The position numbers were made by a program, and so were the translations under genes. This document shows, one piece after another, positions 17,146 through 26,145 of a stretch of DNA of 64,000 nucleotides. The DNA comes from Halococcus saccharolyticus DSM 5350 (GTDB taxonomy: Archaea; Halobacteriota; Halobacteria; Halobacteriales; Halococcaceae). Positions within the stretch are counted from its first letter, which is position 1, and each line of letters starts with the position of its first letter. The stretch is from assembly GCF_000336915.1 (NCBI RefSeq), contig NZ_AOMD01000012.1, positions 1-64,000 on the forward strand, in the 5' to 3' direction. The notes beneath the pieces were generated by a model, which ran no database searches, had not been told where the DNA came from, and worked only from the letters and a program-made list of their open reading frames with translations.

Positions 17146-17292
17146 TCACTTCCCCTCGCCGAATCGGCCGTTGAGTTCGTCCCAACAGCCCCGACAGAGT
17201 CGGTACGTACGTTCGTCCGTGCCGTGTTCGAGTCGGATCGCCCACTGTGACTCGGCTTCGGCGTCACACTTCCCGCAGATGTATTCTGTCAT
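17146..17292 (-). CDS. Small CxxC zinc-binding protein
   Basis: A 48-residue protein with Cys6/Cys9 (CGKC) and Cys33/Cys36 (CRGC), 23 residues apart. The start is ATG 17292; the frame is open further upstream, but that part is basic and unlike haloarchaeal protein. It is the first of two adjacent zinc microproteins and is divergent from purC. Function unknown. Confidence 0.7.
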   Translation of the reverse strand: MTEYICGKCDAEAESQWAIRLEHGTDERTYRLCRGCWDELNGRFGEGK

Positions 17293-17407
17293 TGCGTGTG
17301 GATCGGTATCTCGAAGGTTCGAGACGGACGAGTGATATATGTTTGCTCCACTCGATCGGCGAGGGCGAGATAGCAACCGCTTAGTTCGACCGACGGAACT
17401 CCCCCGC

Positions 17408-18457
17408 ATGACCAGCGTCAAGGAGTTCCGGGTCGAGGAGCCCGCCACCGCCGACGCGCCGGGCCGGGGTCGGTTCGTCTTCACCGACGCCTACTCGGTG
17501 TTCGACTGGGGACAGATGCCCGACACCGTTCCCGAAAAGGGGCGTTCCCTCTGTGCGATGGGCGCGTACAACTTCGAGCTGCTCGAAGCTGAAGGCGTTC
17601 CGACTCACTACCGGGGCGTCGTCGATCCGACCGCTGACGACACGGACGGGGAGCCTGAGACGGTCGGCTTGGACGAGGCCGTGGGGCCGCCCCGCGAGAT
17701 GGCGATCGATCTCGTCCAGGTGCCGGATCTCCCTCCCGAGAACGGAAGCTACGACTACGAGACGTTCCACGCCGCGGCGGACGAGAACTACCTGGTCCCG
17801 CTCGAAATCGTCTTCCGAAACAGCGTCCCGGTGGGGTCGAGCCTGCGCTCGCGCCGCGATCCTGTCGAGGTGGGACTCGACACCACCGCGTGGCCCGACG
17901 ACCCGGTCGACTTGCCGGAACCGGTCGTCGAGTTCTCGACGAAGTTCGAGGAGCAGGACCGGTATCTCACGCGCGAGGAGGCCGACCGGATCGCGGGCCA
18001 AGCGACGCTCGACGACCTTGCAGCGGTCGCTCGCGAAGTCAACCGGGTCGTGACCGATCGGGCCGAGTCAGTCGAAATGACTCACGAGGACGGCAAGATC
18101 GAGTGCTGTTACGTCGACGGCGAGGTTCGGGTCGCGGATGTAGTAGGGACGTTCGACGAGAACCGCTTTTCCTATGATGGACAACAGATCTCGAAAGAGG
18201 TGCTCAGACAGTACCACAAGCGGACGCAGCCGGAGTGGGTCGCGGCGGTCGACGCCGCGAAGACCGAGGCCGACGAACAGCGCGAAACCGACTGGCGCGC
18301 GCTGTGTGAACGCGATCCTGAATCGCTCGACGAGGCGGTCATCGACGCCGCGAGCGACCTCTACACTGCGGGCGCGAACACCTACCTCGATCGAGAACTG
18401 TTCGACGCACCGGCGCTCGACGACGCGGTTGCGGCCGTGCGTTCGCTCGGGAACTGA
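17408..18457 (+). CDS. purC: Phosphoribosylaminoimidazole-succinocarboxamide synthase
   Basis: SAICAR synthetase of de novo purine synthesis: it joins aspartate to CAIR with ATP. It is 349 residues, the longer archaeal form. Typical parts are [19 protein letters not shown] near residue 19, [19 protein letters not shown], a [16 protein letters not shown] segment that matches the family's EVVVRNYAAGS-type motif, and [11 protein letters not shown] 17408 starts the homologous part. It is followed convergently by purU, and purS-purQ come next, so this is a purine neighbourhood without a single operon. Confidence 0.9.
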   Translation: MTSVKEFRVEEPATADAPGRGRFVFTDAYSVFDWGQMPDTVPEKGRSLCAMGAYNFELLEAEGVPTHYRGVVDPTADDTDGEPETVGLDEAVGPPREMAIDLVQVPDLPPENGSYDYETFHAAADENYLVPLEIVFRNSVPVGSSLRSRRDPVEVGLDTTAWPDDPVDLPEPVVEFSTKFEEQDRYLTREEADRIAGQATLDDLAAVAREVNRVVTDRAESVEMTHEDGKIECCYVDGEVRVADVVGTFDENRFSYDGQQISKEVLRQYHKRTQPEWVAAVDAAKTEADEQRETDWRALCERDPESLDEAVIDAASDLYTAGANTYLDRELFDAPALDDAVAAVRSLGN

Positions 18458-18474
18458 GAATCAGTCGCCGGTTG

Positions 18475-19446
18475 TCAGTCGTCGCTCGTTCCGGCCGATT
18501 CGCCGGCGGGTGGCGTCGCGTCGTCGACCGGCTGGTCCGGGTTCAGTCGCTCGATCTCGCCCGGGAGGCCGAGATCGGCCTTTTCGCCGTTGCGGAGATG
18601 CGTCCGGCCTCGGCCAACGACGAGATCGTCTTCGAGGTGGAGGCGCACCGCCTCGATCAGGGCTTCGGCTTCGAGCGGTTGGCCGCGGCGTTCGAGGTCT
18701 TCGACGGTGGCGTCGTCGGGCACGTTGAACGCGCGCTGGGCGATGATCGGTCCCTGGTCGAGGTCGGTCGTGACGTAGTGGGCGGTGACGCCCGCGATCC
18801 GTACCCCGGCGTCGAGCGCCTGGCGGTACGGCTCCGCACCGGGGAAAGCGGGCAGCAGCGAGGGATGGATGTTGATGATGCGGCTCTCGTAGCGAAACAC
18901 CACGTTGGGGCTGAGGATGCGCATGTAGCGCGCGAGCACCACGAGATCGACATCGTGGTCGGCGAGGATGTCGAGCAGCCACTCCTCGTCGGGGACGCCG
19001 CCCGCATCGCCGACGTCGTAGAACGGTACGTCGTGGGCCTCGGCGATCGATGCGAGGTCGTCGTGGTTCGCGACCACGACTCCGATCTCGGCGTCGGGAT
19101 CGCCCGTCTCCCACGCGTCGAACAGCGCGTCGAGGCAGTGTGACTCCTTCGTGGCGAGCACTGCGACCTGTCTGGTCTCGCGGTCGGCGGGGAATCGCAC
19201 CTGGACGTCCATTCCCAGCTCCTCACAGAGGTCGTCGAGCGCCCGTCGGAGATCGTCCTTCGAGCCGTCCATCTCACTGGTGTCGACCCGCATCGTCATC
19301 CGGAACAGGTCCTGTCGAACCGCCTGATCGAGGTCCTCGATGTTGATCCCACGCTCGAAGAGGAGGGAGGTGACCCGGGCGATGAGGCCGGTGTCGTCGT
19401 CGCCGATCACCGTGATCTCCGTGAGTCGAGGGTTCATCGCCACCAC
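18475..19446 (-). CDS. purU: Formyltetrahydrofolate deformylase
   Basis: PurU hydrolyses 10-formyl-tetrahydrofolate to formate and tetrahydrofolate, supplying formate to purine synthesis. An N-terminal ACT domain (about residues 7-85, TVIGDDDTGLIARVTS) precedes the formyltransferase-like domain. Catalytic residues are visible in INIHPSLLPAFPG and GVTAHYVTTDLDQGPI (the His and Asp of the family). At 323 residues it carries a C-terminal acidic extension of about 40 residues beyond bacterial PurU. It converges on purC, 17 bases between stops. Confidence 0.9.
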   Translation of the reverse strand: MVAMNPRLTEITVIGDDDTGLIARVTSLLFERGINIEDLDQAVRQDLFRMTMRVDTSEMDGSKDDLRRALDDLCEELGMDVQVRFPADRETRQVAVLATKESHCLDALFDAWETGDPDAEIGVVVANHDDLASIAEAHDVPFYDVGDAGGVPDEEWLLDILADHDVDLVVLARYMRILSPNVVFRYESRIINIHPSLLPAFPGAEPYRQALDAGVRIAGVTAHYVTTDLDQGPIIAQRAFNVPDDATVEDLERRGQPLEAEALIEAVRLHLEDDLVVGRGRTHLRNGEKADLGLPGEIERLNPDQPVDDATPPAGESAGTSDD

Positions 19447-19570
19447 CGCGTGTCGGTTACGTTCATTGGCGTCGCTTCGCCGAACGCGGGCGAAAACCCT
19501 TCGTTTGCAGCAGCACTCGCGGCCGAGCCGATGCAGAAGGGTTTTCGCCGACGGCTCCCTTCCGCCGCCG

Positions 19571-19822
19571 ATGACCGCCTACACCGCCGTCGTCACCGTT
19601 CGACTAAAGCGGGGTGTGCTCGATCCTGAGGCCGAGACCACCGCCCGCGCGCTCGAACGTCTCGGGTTCGAGCTGGACGAGCTCCGCGCGGCCGACCGCT
19701 TCGAGGTCGATCTCGACGCCGCCGACGAGGATGCGGCCGCAGAGCGCGCGGACGCGATGGCCGAACGCCTGCTCGCCAACCCGACCATCCACGACTACAC
19801 CGTGACGGTCGAGCCCCGATGA
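19571..19822 (+). CDS. purS: Phosphoribosylformylglycinamidine synthase subunit PurS
   Basis: An 83-residue structural subunit of FGAM synthase that bridges PurQ and PurL. The family pattern is clear: VTVRLKRGVLDPEAETTARALERLGF at the start and ANPTIHDYTVTVE at the end. Its stop overlaps the start of purQ by four bases (ATGA), showing translational coupling. purL is not in the window. Confidence 0.93.
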   Translation: MTAYTAVVTVRLKRGVLDPEAETTARALERLGFELDELRAADRFEVDLDAADEDAAAERADAMAERLLANPTIHDYTVTVEPR

Positions 19823-20496
19823 CGGTCTCGGTGGTGCAGTTCGGCGGTTCGAACTGCGATCGCGACGCGGTTCGTGCGCTCCACGACGTGGGAATCGACG
19901 CCGAGCGGACGTGGCACGAGGACGGACTCCCCGAGAATCCATCGGGAATCGTCCTCCCTGGCGGCTTCTCCTATGGCGACTACCTCCGGGCAGGCGCGAT
20001 GGCCGGGCGCGCGCCGATCATGGCGGCAGTCCGCGACGCCGCGAGTGAGGGCGTGCCGGTGCTCGGGATCTGCAACGGCGCACAGGTCGGCTGCGAGACG
20101 GGCCTCACGCCTGGCGCGTTCACCACCAACGCGAGCGCGCGCTTCCAGTGCGAGCACGTTCACCTCCGGGTCGAGAACGCCGACACGCCGTGGACGCGAG
20201 CGTTCGAACCGGGCGACGTGATCGAACTCCCGATCGCCCACGGCGAGGGCCGATTCGAGATCGACGAGGAGCGTCTCGACGAGCTCGATGCCGACGACCG
20301 AATCCTCTTTCGGTACTGCGACGCCGACGGGAACGTGACGCCGGAATCGAACCCGAACGGCTCGACGGACGGAGTGGCGGGCGTACTCGGCGAGCGCGAG
20401 TCCGTCGCCGTGTTGATGCCCCACCCCGAGCGCGCGACCCTGGCCGAACTCGGCGGCACCGACGGTCGGGGAATCCTGCGCGGGTTCGCGGAGTAA
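19819..20496 (+). CDS. purQ: Phosphoribosylformylglycinamidine synthase subunit PurQ
   Basis: Glutaminase subunit of FGAM synthase, a class I glutamine amidotransferase of 225 residues. The nucleophile is Cys85 in LGICNGAQ, and the His-Glu pair is in LMPHPERA near the C-terminus. GGFSYGDYLRAGA near residue 48 is the PurQ signature. It overlaps purS by four bases. Confidence 0.95.
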   Translation: MTVSVVQFGGSNCDRDAVRALHDVGIDAERTWHEDGLPENPSGIVLPGGFSYGDYLRAGAMAGRAPIMAAVRDAASEGVPVLGICNGAQVGCETGLTPGAFTTNASARFQCEHVHLRVENADTPWTRAFEPGDVIELPIAHGEGRFEIDEERLDELDADDRILFRYCDADGNVTPESNPNGSTDGVAGVLGERESVAVLMPHPERATLAELGGTDGRGILRGFAE

Positions 20497-20543
20497 CCGC
20501 CGCGACGCACGCTGACGGGGAGGTCGTGTGGATGAGCGGAGTC

Positions 20544-21296
20544 TCAAGACGGGGATTCGTTTTCGGCCGTCCCGAGCATCAGTCTGGTGTACCGACCGGA
20601 GACCCACGCGAGTGCGTTGAGGAGATGGAGCGAGAGGATCCCGAGCGCGACCCCGAAACCGGCGACGGCGAGCGCCTCGGCGAGCGTGTCGATCCGCCAC
20701 ACCGACAGCGTGACGACGGTTTCGAGGCCCACTAGCAGTCGGTCCCAGCCGACGTAGAGCGCCGGGTGATAGCTCACGGGCGCGTCGGTGACGACCCCGA
20801 CGTAGACGCCAGGCTGGTCATAGACCAACGGCACCGCGAGCATGCTCACCGCGGTCACCAGCAGCGACATAGCGATGACGTACGCGGCCACTCCGATGAA
20901 CAGCTTCGTCACGAGGTACACCACTGCTTTCCACGGTCCGAGCCGTGCCACGAGCCGGCGCACCCACCCTCGGAGCGAGTCGGGCGGCGGCTCGTTCCTC
21001 GTCGGCACTTCGATACCGAGAAACGCCATCGCCAGCCGCCGTTCGACGGTCGCCAGCCCCGTGGCGAGCGCGAGCATGGCAAGCAGGATCGGGATGCCGA
21101 TCACGACTACCGTGAGGCCGACGCCGAGCGAGAGGCCGACCGAAAAGAGCACGAAATACACCACGCCGAGCGGGAAGGCGAGGACAAGATACGAGAGGTT
21201 CCGGTAGGTCTGGATCCGGAACGGCACGCCGAAAACGGTCCGCACGACCTCGCCGAAATCGGCGTCGAGACCGCCGGAACGCACGTCCGGAACCAT
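20544..21296 (-). CDS. Putative sensor-domain membrane protein (PF13796-like)
   Basis: A 250-residue membrane protein matching the putative sensor domain common in haloarchaea and actinobacteria. It opens with a segment found in that family (FGVPFRIQTYRNLSYL), followed by paired helices at about 33-55 and 58-80, then two more hydrophobic regions near 125-160 and 210-235. It lacks a kinase domain, so it is a stand-alone sensor. Not adjacent to any obvious partner apart from the divergent HTH gene 161 bases away. Confidence 0.75.
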   Translation of the reverse strand: MVPDVRSGGLDADFGEVVRTVFGVPFRIQTYRNLSYLVLAFPLGVVYFVLFSVGLSLGVGLTVVVIGIPILLAMLALATGLATVERRLAMAFLGIEVPTRNEPPPDSLRGWVRRLVARLGPWKAVVYLVTKLFIGVAAYVIAMSLLVTAVSMLAVPLVYDQPGVYVGVVTDAPVSYHPALYVGWDRLLVGLETVVTLSVWRIDTLAEALAVAGFGVALGILSLHLLNALAWVSGRYTRLMLGTAENESPS

Positions 21297-21457
21297 CGCG
21301 TGCCGGATGCTCCGGGCGGATATGAATAAACGTATCGGTGAGTCGCGAACGGCGCGGCGGGCCGTGGCCGTTTATGTGGCGGCGCTGAAAACGACCGACC
21401 GATGGGACGGCGCGGTCGGTCGCGGGCGCGTTCGCCCTCGCCCGGCGGAGGGCCACG

Positions 21458-21802
21458 GTGAGCGACGACCTTGGCGCGATGACGTCGCTGCTCGACGACG
21501 AGTACGCGCGGACCATCCTCGAAGCCGCCCGGGACGAACCGCTGTCGGCCGACGAGTTGAGCGACGCCTGTGAGGCCTCGTCCTCCACTGTCTACCGACG
21601 CATCGAGCGGTTGCAGGCCCAGAATCTCCTCGACGACCACCAGCGGCTCGACCCCGATGGCCACCACCACAAGGTGTATTCCACCCGGGTCGAACGGGTC
21701 ACGGTCGAACTCCGGGACGACGGGTTCGCGTGTACGGTCGACCGAGGCGGCGGCGAGGACGCCGCGGACAGATTCACCAGGCTCTACGAGGGATTCAAAT
21801 GA
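21458..21802 (+). CDS. Winged-helix transcriptional regulator (ArsR-like)
   Basis: A 114-residue DNA-binding protein. Residues about 10-75 form a winged helix: YARTILEAARDEPLSADELSDA, then ASSSTVYRRIERLQAQ as the recognition helix, then the wing DPDGHHHKVYST. It starts with GTG; ATG seven codons later is an alternative. Its stop overlaps the next gene by ATGA, so it is the first gene of a coupled three-gene unit with two small membrane proteins. It probably regulates this unit or responds to them; no ligand site is visible. Confidence 0.8.
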   Translation: MSDDLGAMTSLLDDEYARTILEAARDEPLSADELSDACEASSSTVYRRIERLQAQNLLDDHQRLDPDGHHHKVYSTRVERVTVELRDDGFACTVDRGGGEDAADRFTRLYEGFK

Positions 21803-22107
21803 TGCAGGTACAGCCGACTGGCGGCGACACGACAGTAGTGCTCGCGGCGCTCGTCGGTTTCGTCGTGGCGCTCGTGCTGGCGCTCGCGGTCGCGTACAAG
21901 CTGTTCACCGGCTACCGTCGCGTCGGCGACCCCGGTATGTTCCGGCTGGCCGTGGGGCTGACGCTGCTGACCGCGGTGCCCATGCTCCTGCGCGTGGTAC
22001 TGACCAACGTTCCGATCGTGTCGCCCGCCGCCCGGTCGCTCGCGGTGACCGGCTGCGAGCTCGGCGGGCTGGTCGTGATCCTGGTGGTGATCTACGATGC
22101 TGGCTGA
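21799..22107 (+). CDS. Small membrane protein (DUF7521-like), first of pair
   Basis: A 102-residue protein with three hydrophobic helices, about 13-34, 50-67 and 79-99. GYRRVGDPGMFRLAVGLTLLT is the recognisable part, repeated in altered form in the next gene as YRGYRRHDSRTMRALAVGI, so the pair are diverged paralogues. It overlaps the HTH gene upstream and the second membrane gene downstream, implying co-translation. It resembles a haloarchaeal family I recall as DUF7521; function unknown. Confidence 0.75.
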   Translation: MMQVQPTGGDTTVVLAALVGFVVALVLALAVAYKLFTGYRRVGDPGMFRLAVGLTLLTAVPMLLRVVLTNVPIVSPAARSLAVTGCELGGLVVILVVIYDAG

Positions 22108-22369
22108 ACTGGTCGCGCCCGCAGGGGCACTCACCGCTGTCGTTGGGCTGTTCGTCGCCACACAGGCCTACCGAGGCTACCGCCGCCACGACAGCCGGAC
22201 GATGCGCGCGCTCGCCGTCGGCATCGTCTGTCTCACCGCGGTGCCGTTCCTCGTCCAGTATGTGCTCGCACCCGTGGTGGGACTGACGGACGCCGAAACG
22301 CTGCTCGGTGTGGTGTCCGCGTACGTCGTCGGTCTCGCGGCGATCCTCCACTCGTTACTCAGTCCGTGA
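22097..22369 (+). CDS. Small membrane protein (DUF7521-like), second of pair
   Basis: A 90-residue protein with three hydrophobic helices at about 5-22, 38-58 and 67-88, and the motif GYRRHDSRTMRALAVG between the first two. It starts within the end of the preceding gene (11-base overlap). With its paralogue and the winged-helix gene it forms a compact operon; the two may make a hetero-oligomer in the membrane. Function unknown. Confidence 0.75.
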   Translation: MLAELVAPAGALTAVVGLFVATQAYRGYRRHDSRTMRALAVGIVCLTAVPFLVQYVLAPVVGLTDAETLLGVVSAYVVGLAAILHSLLSP

Positions 22370-22478
22370 TCGCCCTCGGCCGGGATGACACTGCAGACGA
22401 ATCCCACGGACGAACGTCGACAGGCCTCACCGCTCGCCCGAAGCGATGGGCGTAGAAGAGTGGCGACCGACGAGCGAA

Positions 22479-23336
22479 TCAACGCAATCGGTCGAGCACG
22501 ATGTCGCCGTTGATCGTCTCGACGGAGAGGTCGTGCGTGCCGTCGCCGAGCGTCCCGCGAACGGTGTTGCTCCCGGAGCCGACGGCGTCGAGCGGGAGTC
22601 GGTTCGTGGTGATAGTTCCGTTGCGCGTCGAGGCGACCACCGTTGCGTCGAGGTCGGGGGCGAGCGCCGCGGTGATAGCGCCGTTGGTCGAGGCGACCGA
22701 AACTTCGCCCTCGACTGCGGGGATGGCGACGTCGACGTCGCCGTTAGTCGTCTCGGCCCCGTCGAGACCCGCTACGTTCCGGGCGCTGGCGTCACCGTTC
22801 GTCGACGCCAGCGAGACGTGTCCGTCGACGTTCCGTGCTTTCACCGCGCCGTTCGTCGATTCGATCGTCATATTGCCAGCGACATCGGTCGCGGTGGTGT
22901 CGCCGTTCGCCGCCGAAACCCGTTCGACGGCGACGCCCTCGGGAACCCCGGCGTCGAGGGAGATCGATTTATTGCCGAGACCGAGAAAGGAGCTCTCCCC
23001 CGAATCGCCGGTGATCCGGAGGTGGTCGCCGTCCCGGGTGGCCTCGACGGTGATGTCCTCAATGTCGGCGAACACCGATGCCGCCTCCTTGATACCGTGA
23101 AGCTGTATTTCGTCGGCATCCGTCCGGCTCACGTTCACGTCGCCGCTGTCGGTTTCGACGGTGATACGCCCCGTGTTCCCGTCGAACGTCCGGTCGAACT
23201 CCGTCCGCTTGCCGACGAACGGTGTCGCCCCCGAACAACCCGCCGCGGTGGCCGAGAGACCGACTGCGCAGGCCCCGAGAAGACCACGGCGAGTGACCGT
23301 CGGTGTCGTCGTCTTCGAGTTGTCTGCCGCTGTCAT
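22479..23336 (-). CDS. Tat-exported lipoprotein with DUF4097-type beta repeats
   Basis: A 285-residue surface lipoprotein. The Tat motif is VTRRGLLGA (Arg16-Arg17) and the lipobox cysteine is Cys34 in AAGCSG, so it should be lipidated and anchored outside the cell. The mature part is a run of short beta repeats, each about 18 residues, with the theme STNGD: GDVNVSRTD, SAANGDTTATD, ESTNGAVKARN, ASTNGDASARN and TTNGDVDVAI. This is the DUF4097 beta-helix-like pattern. The start at 23336 gives the proper Tat signal; the frame runs further upstream without support. Confidence 0.8.
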   Translation of the reverse strand: MTAADNSKTTTPTVTRRGLLGACAVGLSATAAGCSGATPFVGKRTEFDRTFDGNTGRITVETDSGDVNVSRTDADEIQLHGIKEAASVFADIEDITVEATRDGDHLRITGDSGESSFLGLGNKSISLDAGVPEGVAVERVSAANGDTTATDVAGNMTIESTNGAVKARNVDGHVSLASTNGDASARNVAGLDGAETTNGDVDVAIPAVEGEVSVASTNGAITAALAPDLDATVVASTRNGTITTNRLPLDAVGSGSNTVRGTLGDGTHDLSVETINGDIVLDRLR

Positions 23337-23536
23337 CGTGTTCGAGTTGTTCCACTGCAACGATATAATCGTCCGCACCATCCCCGAACGCGCGACGCTG
23401 CGAAACGTATTTGTACTAGAACGGCGCTGCCGATCCAGTCGCTTCGGCGTGATGCCGCAGCCGAGCGACACTGGGACGGAGCCACCGTGACCGTGAGAGC
23501 CCACGACTTTTTGTCCTTGGTGCGGTATCTACTCGC

Positions 23537-23647
23537 ATGGGCGAGCGTGCGTGCTACCGCGCGATCTGCTCGAGCTGTGATCGCCAGGTGTCGATCGCCG
23601 ACGAGACCTGTCCGGAGTGTGGTGCGGATCTCGATACCGACGGATAG
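23537..23647 (+). CDS. Zinc-ribbon microprotein, 36 residues
   Basis: A 36-residue protein with Cys6, Cys11, Cys14, Cys25 and Cys28; the CSSC and CPEC pairs form a compact zinc ribbon, and Cys6 is extra. An acidic tail follows. The frame is closed by ATG and TAG. Zinc-ribbon microproteins of this size are frequent in haloarchaea. Function unknown. Confidence 0.65.
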   Translation: MGERACYRAICSSCDRQVSIADETCPECGADLDTDG

Positions 23648-23718
23648 CGACGAGGCGTAGCAGAAGCCGCGACGGGACGAACAGAGCTAACACCCGACCG
23701 GCCATAGCCGTGATCGAG

Positions 23719-23997
23719 ATGGCCGACGACACGGTCCGAGTCTGGCTGGTTGAGCGCACGTACTCCGACGACGAGCAGAACCTCATCATTCTGACCTATG
23801 CGACACCCGACGGCGAGCACGACTTCCGGAAGGAGCGCGCCCTCCCGAGCTTTTCGGGATCGGGCCGCGAGACGACCGCTGCACTCGATGTCGATCCAAA
23901 CAACCTCGGCGACGTCGCCGACCCCGACATCCGGGAGCGCTACGCGCGCGAAGCGAGTCGGATGGCCGACGAGCACGAGCCCGACGACGCGATCTGA
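23719..23997 (+). CDS. Conserved haloarchaeal protein of unknown function
   Basis: A 92-residue soluble acidic protein with the conserved-looking core VWLVERTYSDDEQNLIILTY, then RKERAL and RERYAREASRMA. I recognise the type as a common haloarchaeal orphan but know no function. ATG 23719 is preferred; a GTG three codons upstream is in frame. It converges on the RaSEA gene, 18 bases between stops. Confidence 0.75.
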   Translation: MADDTVRVWLVERTYSDDEQNLIILTYATPDGEHDFRKERALPSFSGSGRETTAALDVDPNNLGDVADPDIRERYAREASRMADEHEPDDAI

Positions 23998-24015
23998 TCC
24001 GTGGTTGCGGGTGAA

Positions 24016-25089
24016 CTACTGCGCCAGCGGCATCCCGTAGCTCTTCTCGCGCTCCACGATCGCCTCCCACGTCGCCTCGCACTCGCAGGACACTTGGTCG
24101 AACACTGAGGGGTCCTGTCGCTTGTCGAAGTCCTTGATTGCGGTCTGGACTCGGTCGTCGCACTCGCCGCAGTTGTGCGGGCCGCGATCCGAGCCGTGAC
24201 CCACCGGATCCGAAACCACGATCGCGTCGGCGTCGGCAGTCGATTCGAGCACCTTGGCGACCGACCATAGCCACGGTGGGCGGTAGCCGCCGTCGTGGTA
24301 GAGGTCCTCGACCATCGTGTGGCGCTGGACGTTACAGGGGTTCATCGAGACGGTGTGGGCATATTCGGAACACCGTCGTACCGACGAGACCATGTCCGCG
24401 ATCGACTCGCTTTCGGTGAGGAACGGCGGTTTCATCAGGAGGTAGGCTTTGATCCCCGCGCCCGCCACGTCGGCCGCCTCGCTCGCCGCGACGAACTCGG
24501 CGAAGTCGAAGTACTTGTTCACGCAGTCGTGACGCACCCGATCGGTCGCGGTTTCAAGACCGACTGCGATGTCGATCGCGAGGTCGCGGTCGGTGAAGTC
24601 AGCGAGGCGGTCGCGCTCGACGAAATCGGGGAGTGACTCAACCACGATCCGCTCACGGTCGGCGAACGTCTCGGCGATCGCGGCGCGGGTTTCGGCCGGG
24701 ATCTCACGTTCGTCGAGGAAGCTCCCGGAGGTGTAGATTTTCACGAGCGGGCAGGGTTCGTCGGCGTTCTCTCGCTCGTGATCGAGGCAGACGTCCAGTT
24801 GATCCATGAGAGCGTCGTGGGGGACCGTACCACCCTCGACCGACTCGGCGACGTAGCCACACATCGTACAGCCGCCGGCGCGCGCCCAGCGACAGCCGCC
24901 GGCGTTCAGGATGATCGTGAGGCTCCGTCGGACGCCGTCGGGCGTGTTGTCCTCGTCGAGCCAGACCCGGGTTGGCTCGTGGGGATCGTAGGTTTGGTCG
25001 TTGCGCGCACGGATCCGGCGCATGGCCGCGTTGTGCGCGTCCATCCCCTTGCCCTGCTCGTAGACCTCGGGATCGGGCGTACTGCTCAT
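24016..25089 (-). CDS. Archaeosine biosynthesis radical SAM protein RaSEA
   Basis: RaSEA, 357 residues, acts with ArcS to turn the preQ0-lysine adduct in tRNA position 15 into archaeosine. The iron-sulfur motif is Cys66, Cys74 and Cys77 (GGCRWARAGGCTMCGY), the spaced radical SAM motif of this family. Other marks are VKIYTSGSFLDEREIP, IVVESLPDF, LAIDIAVGLET and NPCNVQRHTMVE. Its partners arcS and tgtA lie about 28 kb away in this window, so the pathway is split. The start at 25089 is the first ATG before homology. Confidence 0.9.
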   Translation of the reverse strand: MSSTPDPEVYEQGKGMDAHNAAMRRIRARNDQTYDPHEPTRVWLDEDNTPDGVRRSLTIILNAGGCRWARAGGCTMCGYVAESVEGGTVPHDALMDQLDVCLDHERENADEPCPLVKIYTSGSFLDEREIPAETRAAIAETFADRERIVVESLPDFVERDRLADFTDRDLAIDIAVGLETATDRVRHDCVNKYFDFAEFVAASEAADVAGAGIKAYLLMKPPFLTESESIADMVSSVRRCSEYAHTVSMNPCNVQRHTMVEDLYHDGGYRPPWLWSVAKVLESTADADAIVVSDPVGHGSDRGPHNCGECDDRVQTAIKDFDKRQDPSVFDQVSCECEATWEAIVEREKSYGMPLAQ

Positions 25090-25135
25090 TGCCGGTACTA
25101 CCCGATCGAGCGGCAAAACCCTGCCGTCCGCCGAC

Positions 25136-26008
25136 TCAATCGAGCCACGTCGCCATGAGCACCTCGTCGACGTACTCCCCGCCGATCCGATAGTGTTCGG
25201 TGTGAACGGCTTCGCGCTCCCAGCCTGCGTTTTCGAGGAACGCGACGGCCTCGTCGTTCGTCGCCGGCAGTGCCTGGTAGATCTTGTGGTAGCCGACCGA
25301 CGCCGCCCAGTCGAGGGCGTGTTCGAGGAGCGCCCGGCCGATGCCCTGTCGGCGACGCTCGGCGACGACCCCGACGGTGAGTTCGGCGGTATGGCTGAGT
25401 TTCTCGACATCAAGCGCGTCGACGTGGACCCACCCGACTACCTGTTCGTCGTCAGCGTCCTCGCCGCTACCGTCGTCCTGATCGGTCCCGGCCGCATTCG
25501 CGGTGTCCGTTTCGACAGCGTCCTCACGTTCGGTCGCGACGAAGAACGTCCGTCGGCGATCGTCGTGGCGCAACAGCGCGCTCTCGCGGTCGATCGCCTC
25601 CCCGACGGTCTCGGCACGGATGTGGGTGCCCGCGGCCGTAACTCGTCCGATCACGTCGGTGATCCCGTCCATGTCTTCTTGGTGGGCGGGACGGATCCTC
25701 ACCGGCCCGTCCGTCGTGTCGAGCTCGTCGGTCTCGGCCTCCCACGCGACCCTGAGCTTGCCGTCGTGTTCGTCGAGATGTCCCGCGTCGATCAGCGCGT
25801 CGACGTGCTCGCGGAACTGTACGGCCGGGAGGCGGACGCGTTTGGTCGGCACGGCCGACCGTGGCGGTTTCGACCCCGGCCGGTCGTCCTCGACTCGAAC
25901 CTCGTTTCTGAGCACTTCCGGTCGAACCGCACCGTTCCGTTCCACGTACTCGTAGAGCCGCCGTCGAACGTCGTCGTCGAACGTCTCCGGTTCGGTCGTC
26001 GTGCTCAT
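25136..26008 (-). CDS. GNAT N-acetyltransferase with N-terminal extension
   Basis: A 290-residue acetyltransferase. The C-terminal GNAT domain (about 128-290) has the acetyl-CoA loop RRRQGIGRALLEHAL and the substrate side AVAFLENAGWERE. About 125 residues before it form a winged-helix-like region (RRLYEYVERNGAVRPEVL, VDALIDAGHLDEHDGKLRV). An acidic insertion near 200-220 (DQDDGSGEDADDEQ) is typical of halophile loops. It might acetylate a protein N-terminus or a small amine; not decided. Confidence 0.85.
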   Translation of the reverse strand: MSTTTEPETFDDDVRRRLYEYVERNGAVRPEVLRNEVRVEDDRPGSKPPRSAVPTKRVRLPAVQFREHVDALIDAGHLDEHDGKLRVAWEAETDELDTTDGPVRIRPAHQEDMDGITDVIGRVTAAGTHIRAETVGEAIDRESALLRHDDRRRTFFVATEREDAVETDTANAAGTDQDDGSGEDADDEQVVGWVHVDALDVEKLSHTAELTVGVVAERRRQGIGRALLEHALDWAASVGYHKIYQALPATNDEAVAFLENAGWEREAVHTEHYRIGGEYVDEVLMATWLD

Positions 26009-26145
26009 ACCGAGGGGAACACGACTCTCCCTCTTAGCTGTTGGCCGCGTTCGGTCTGGGCGGCTCCCGCCATAGGGAACCGTCCGAATCGAGTGGGCGA
26101 CGAATGGCAAAGCGAAAGTGGCCGACCGAGGTAGTTGTGTCATCC

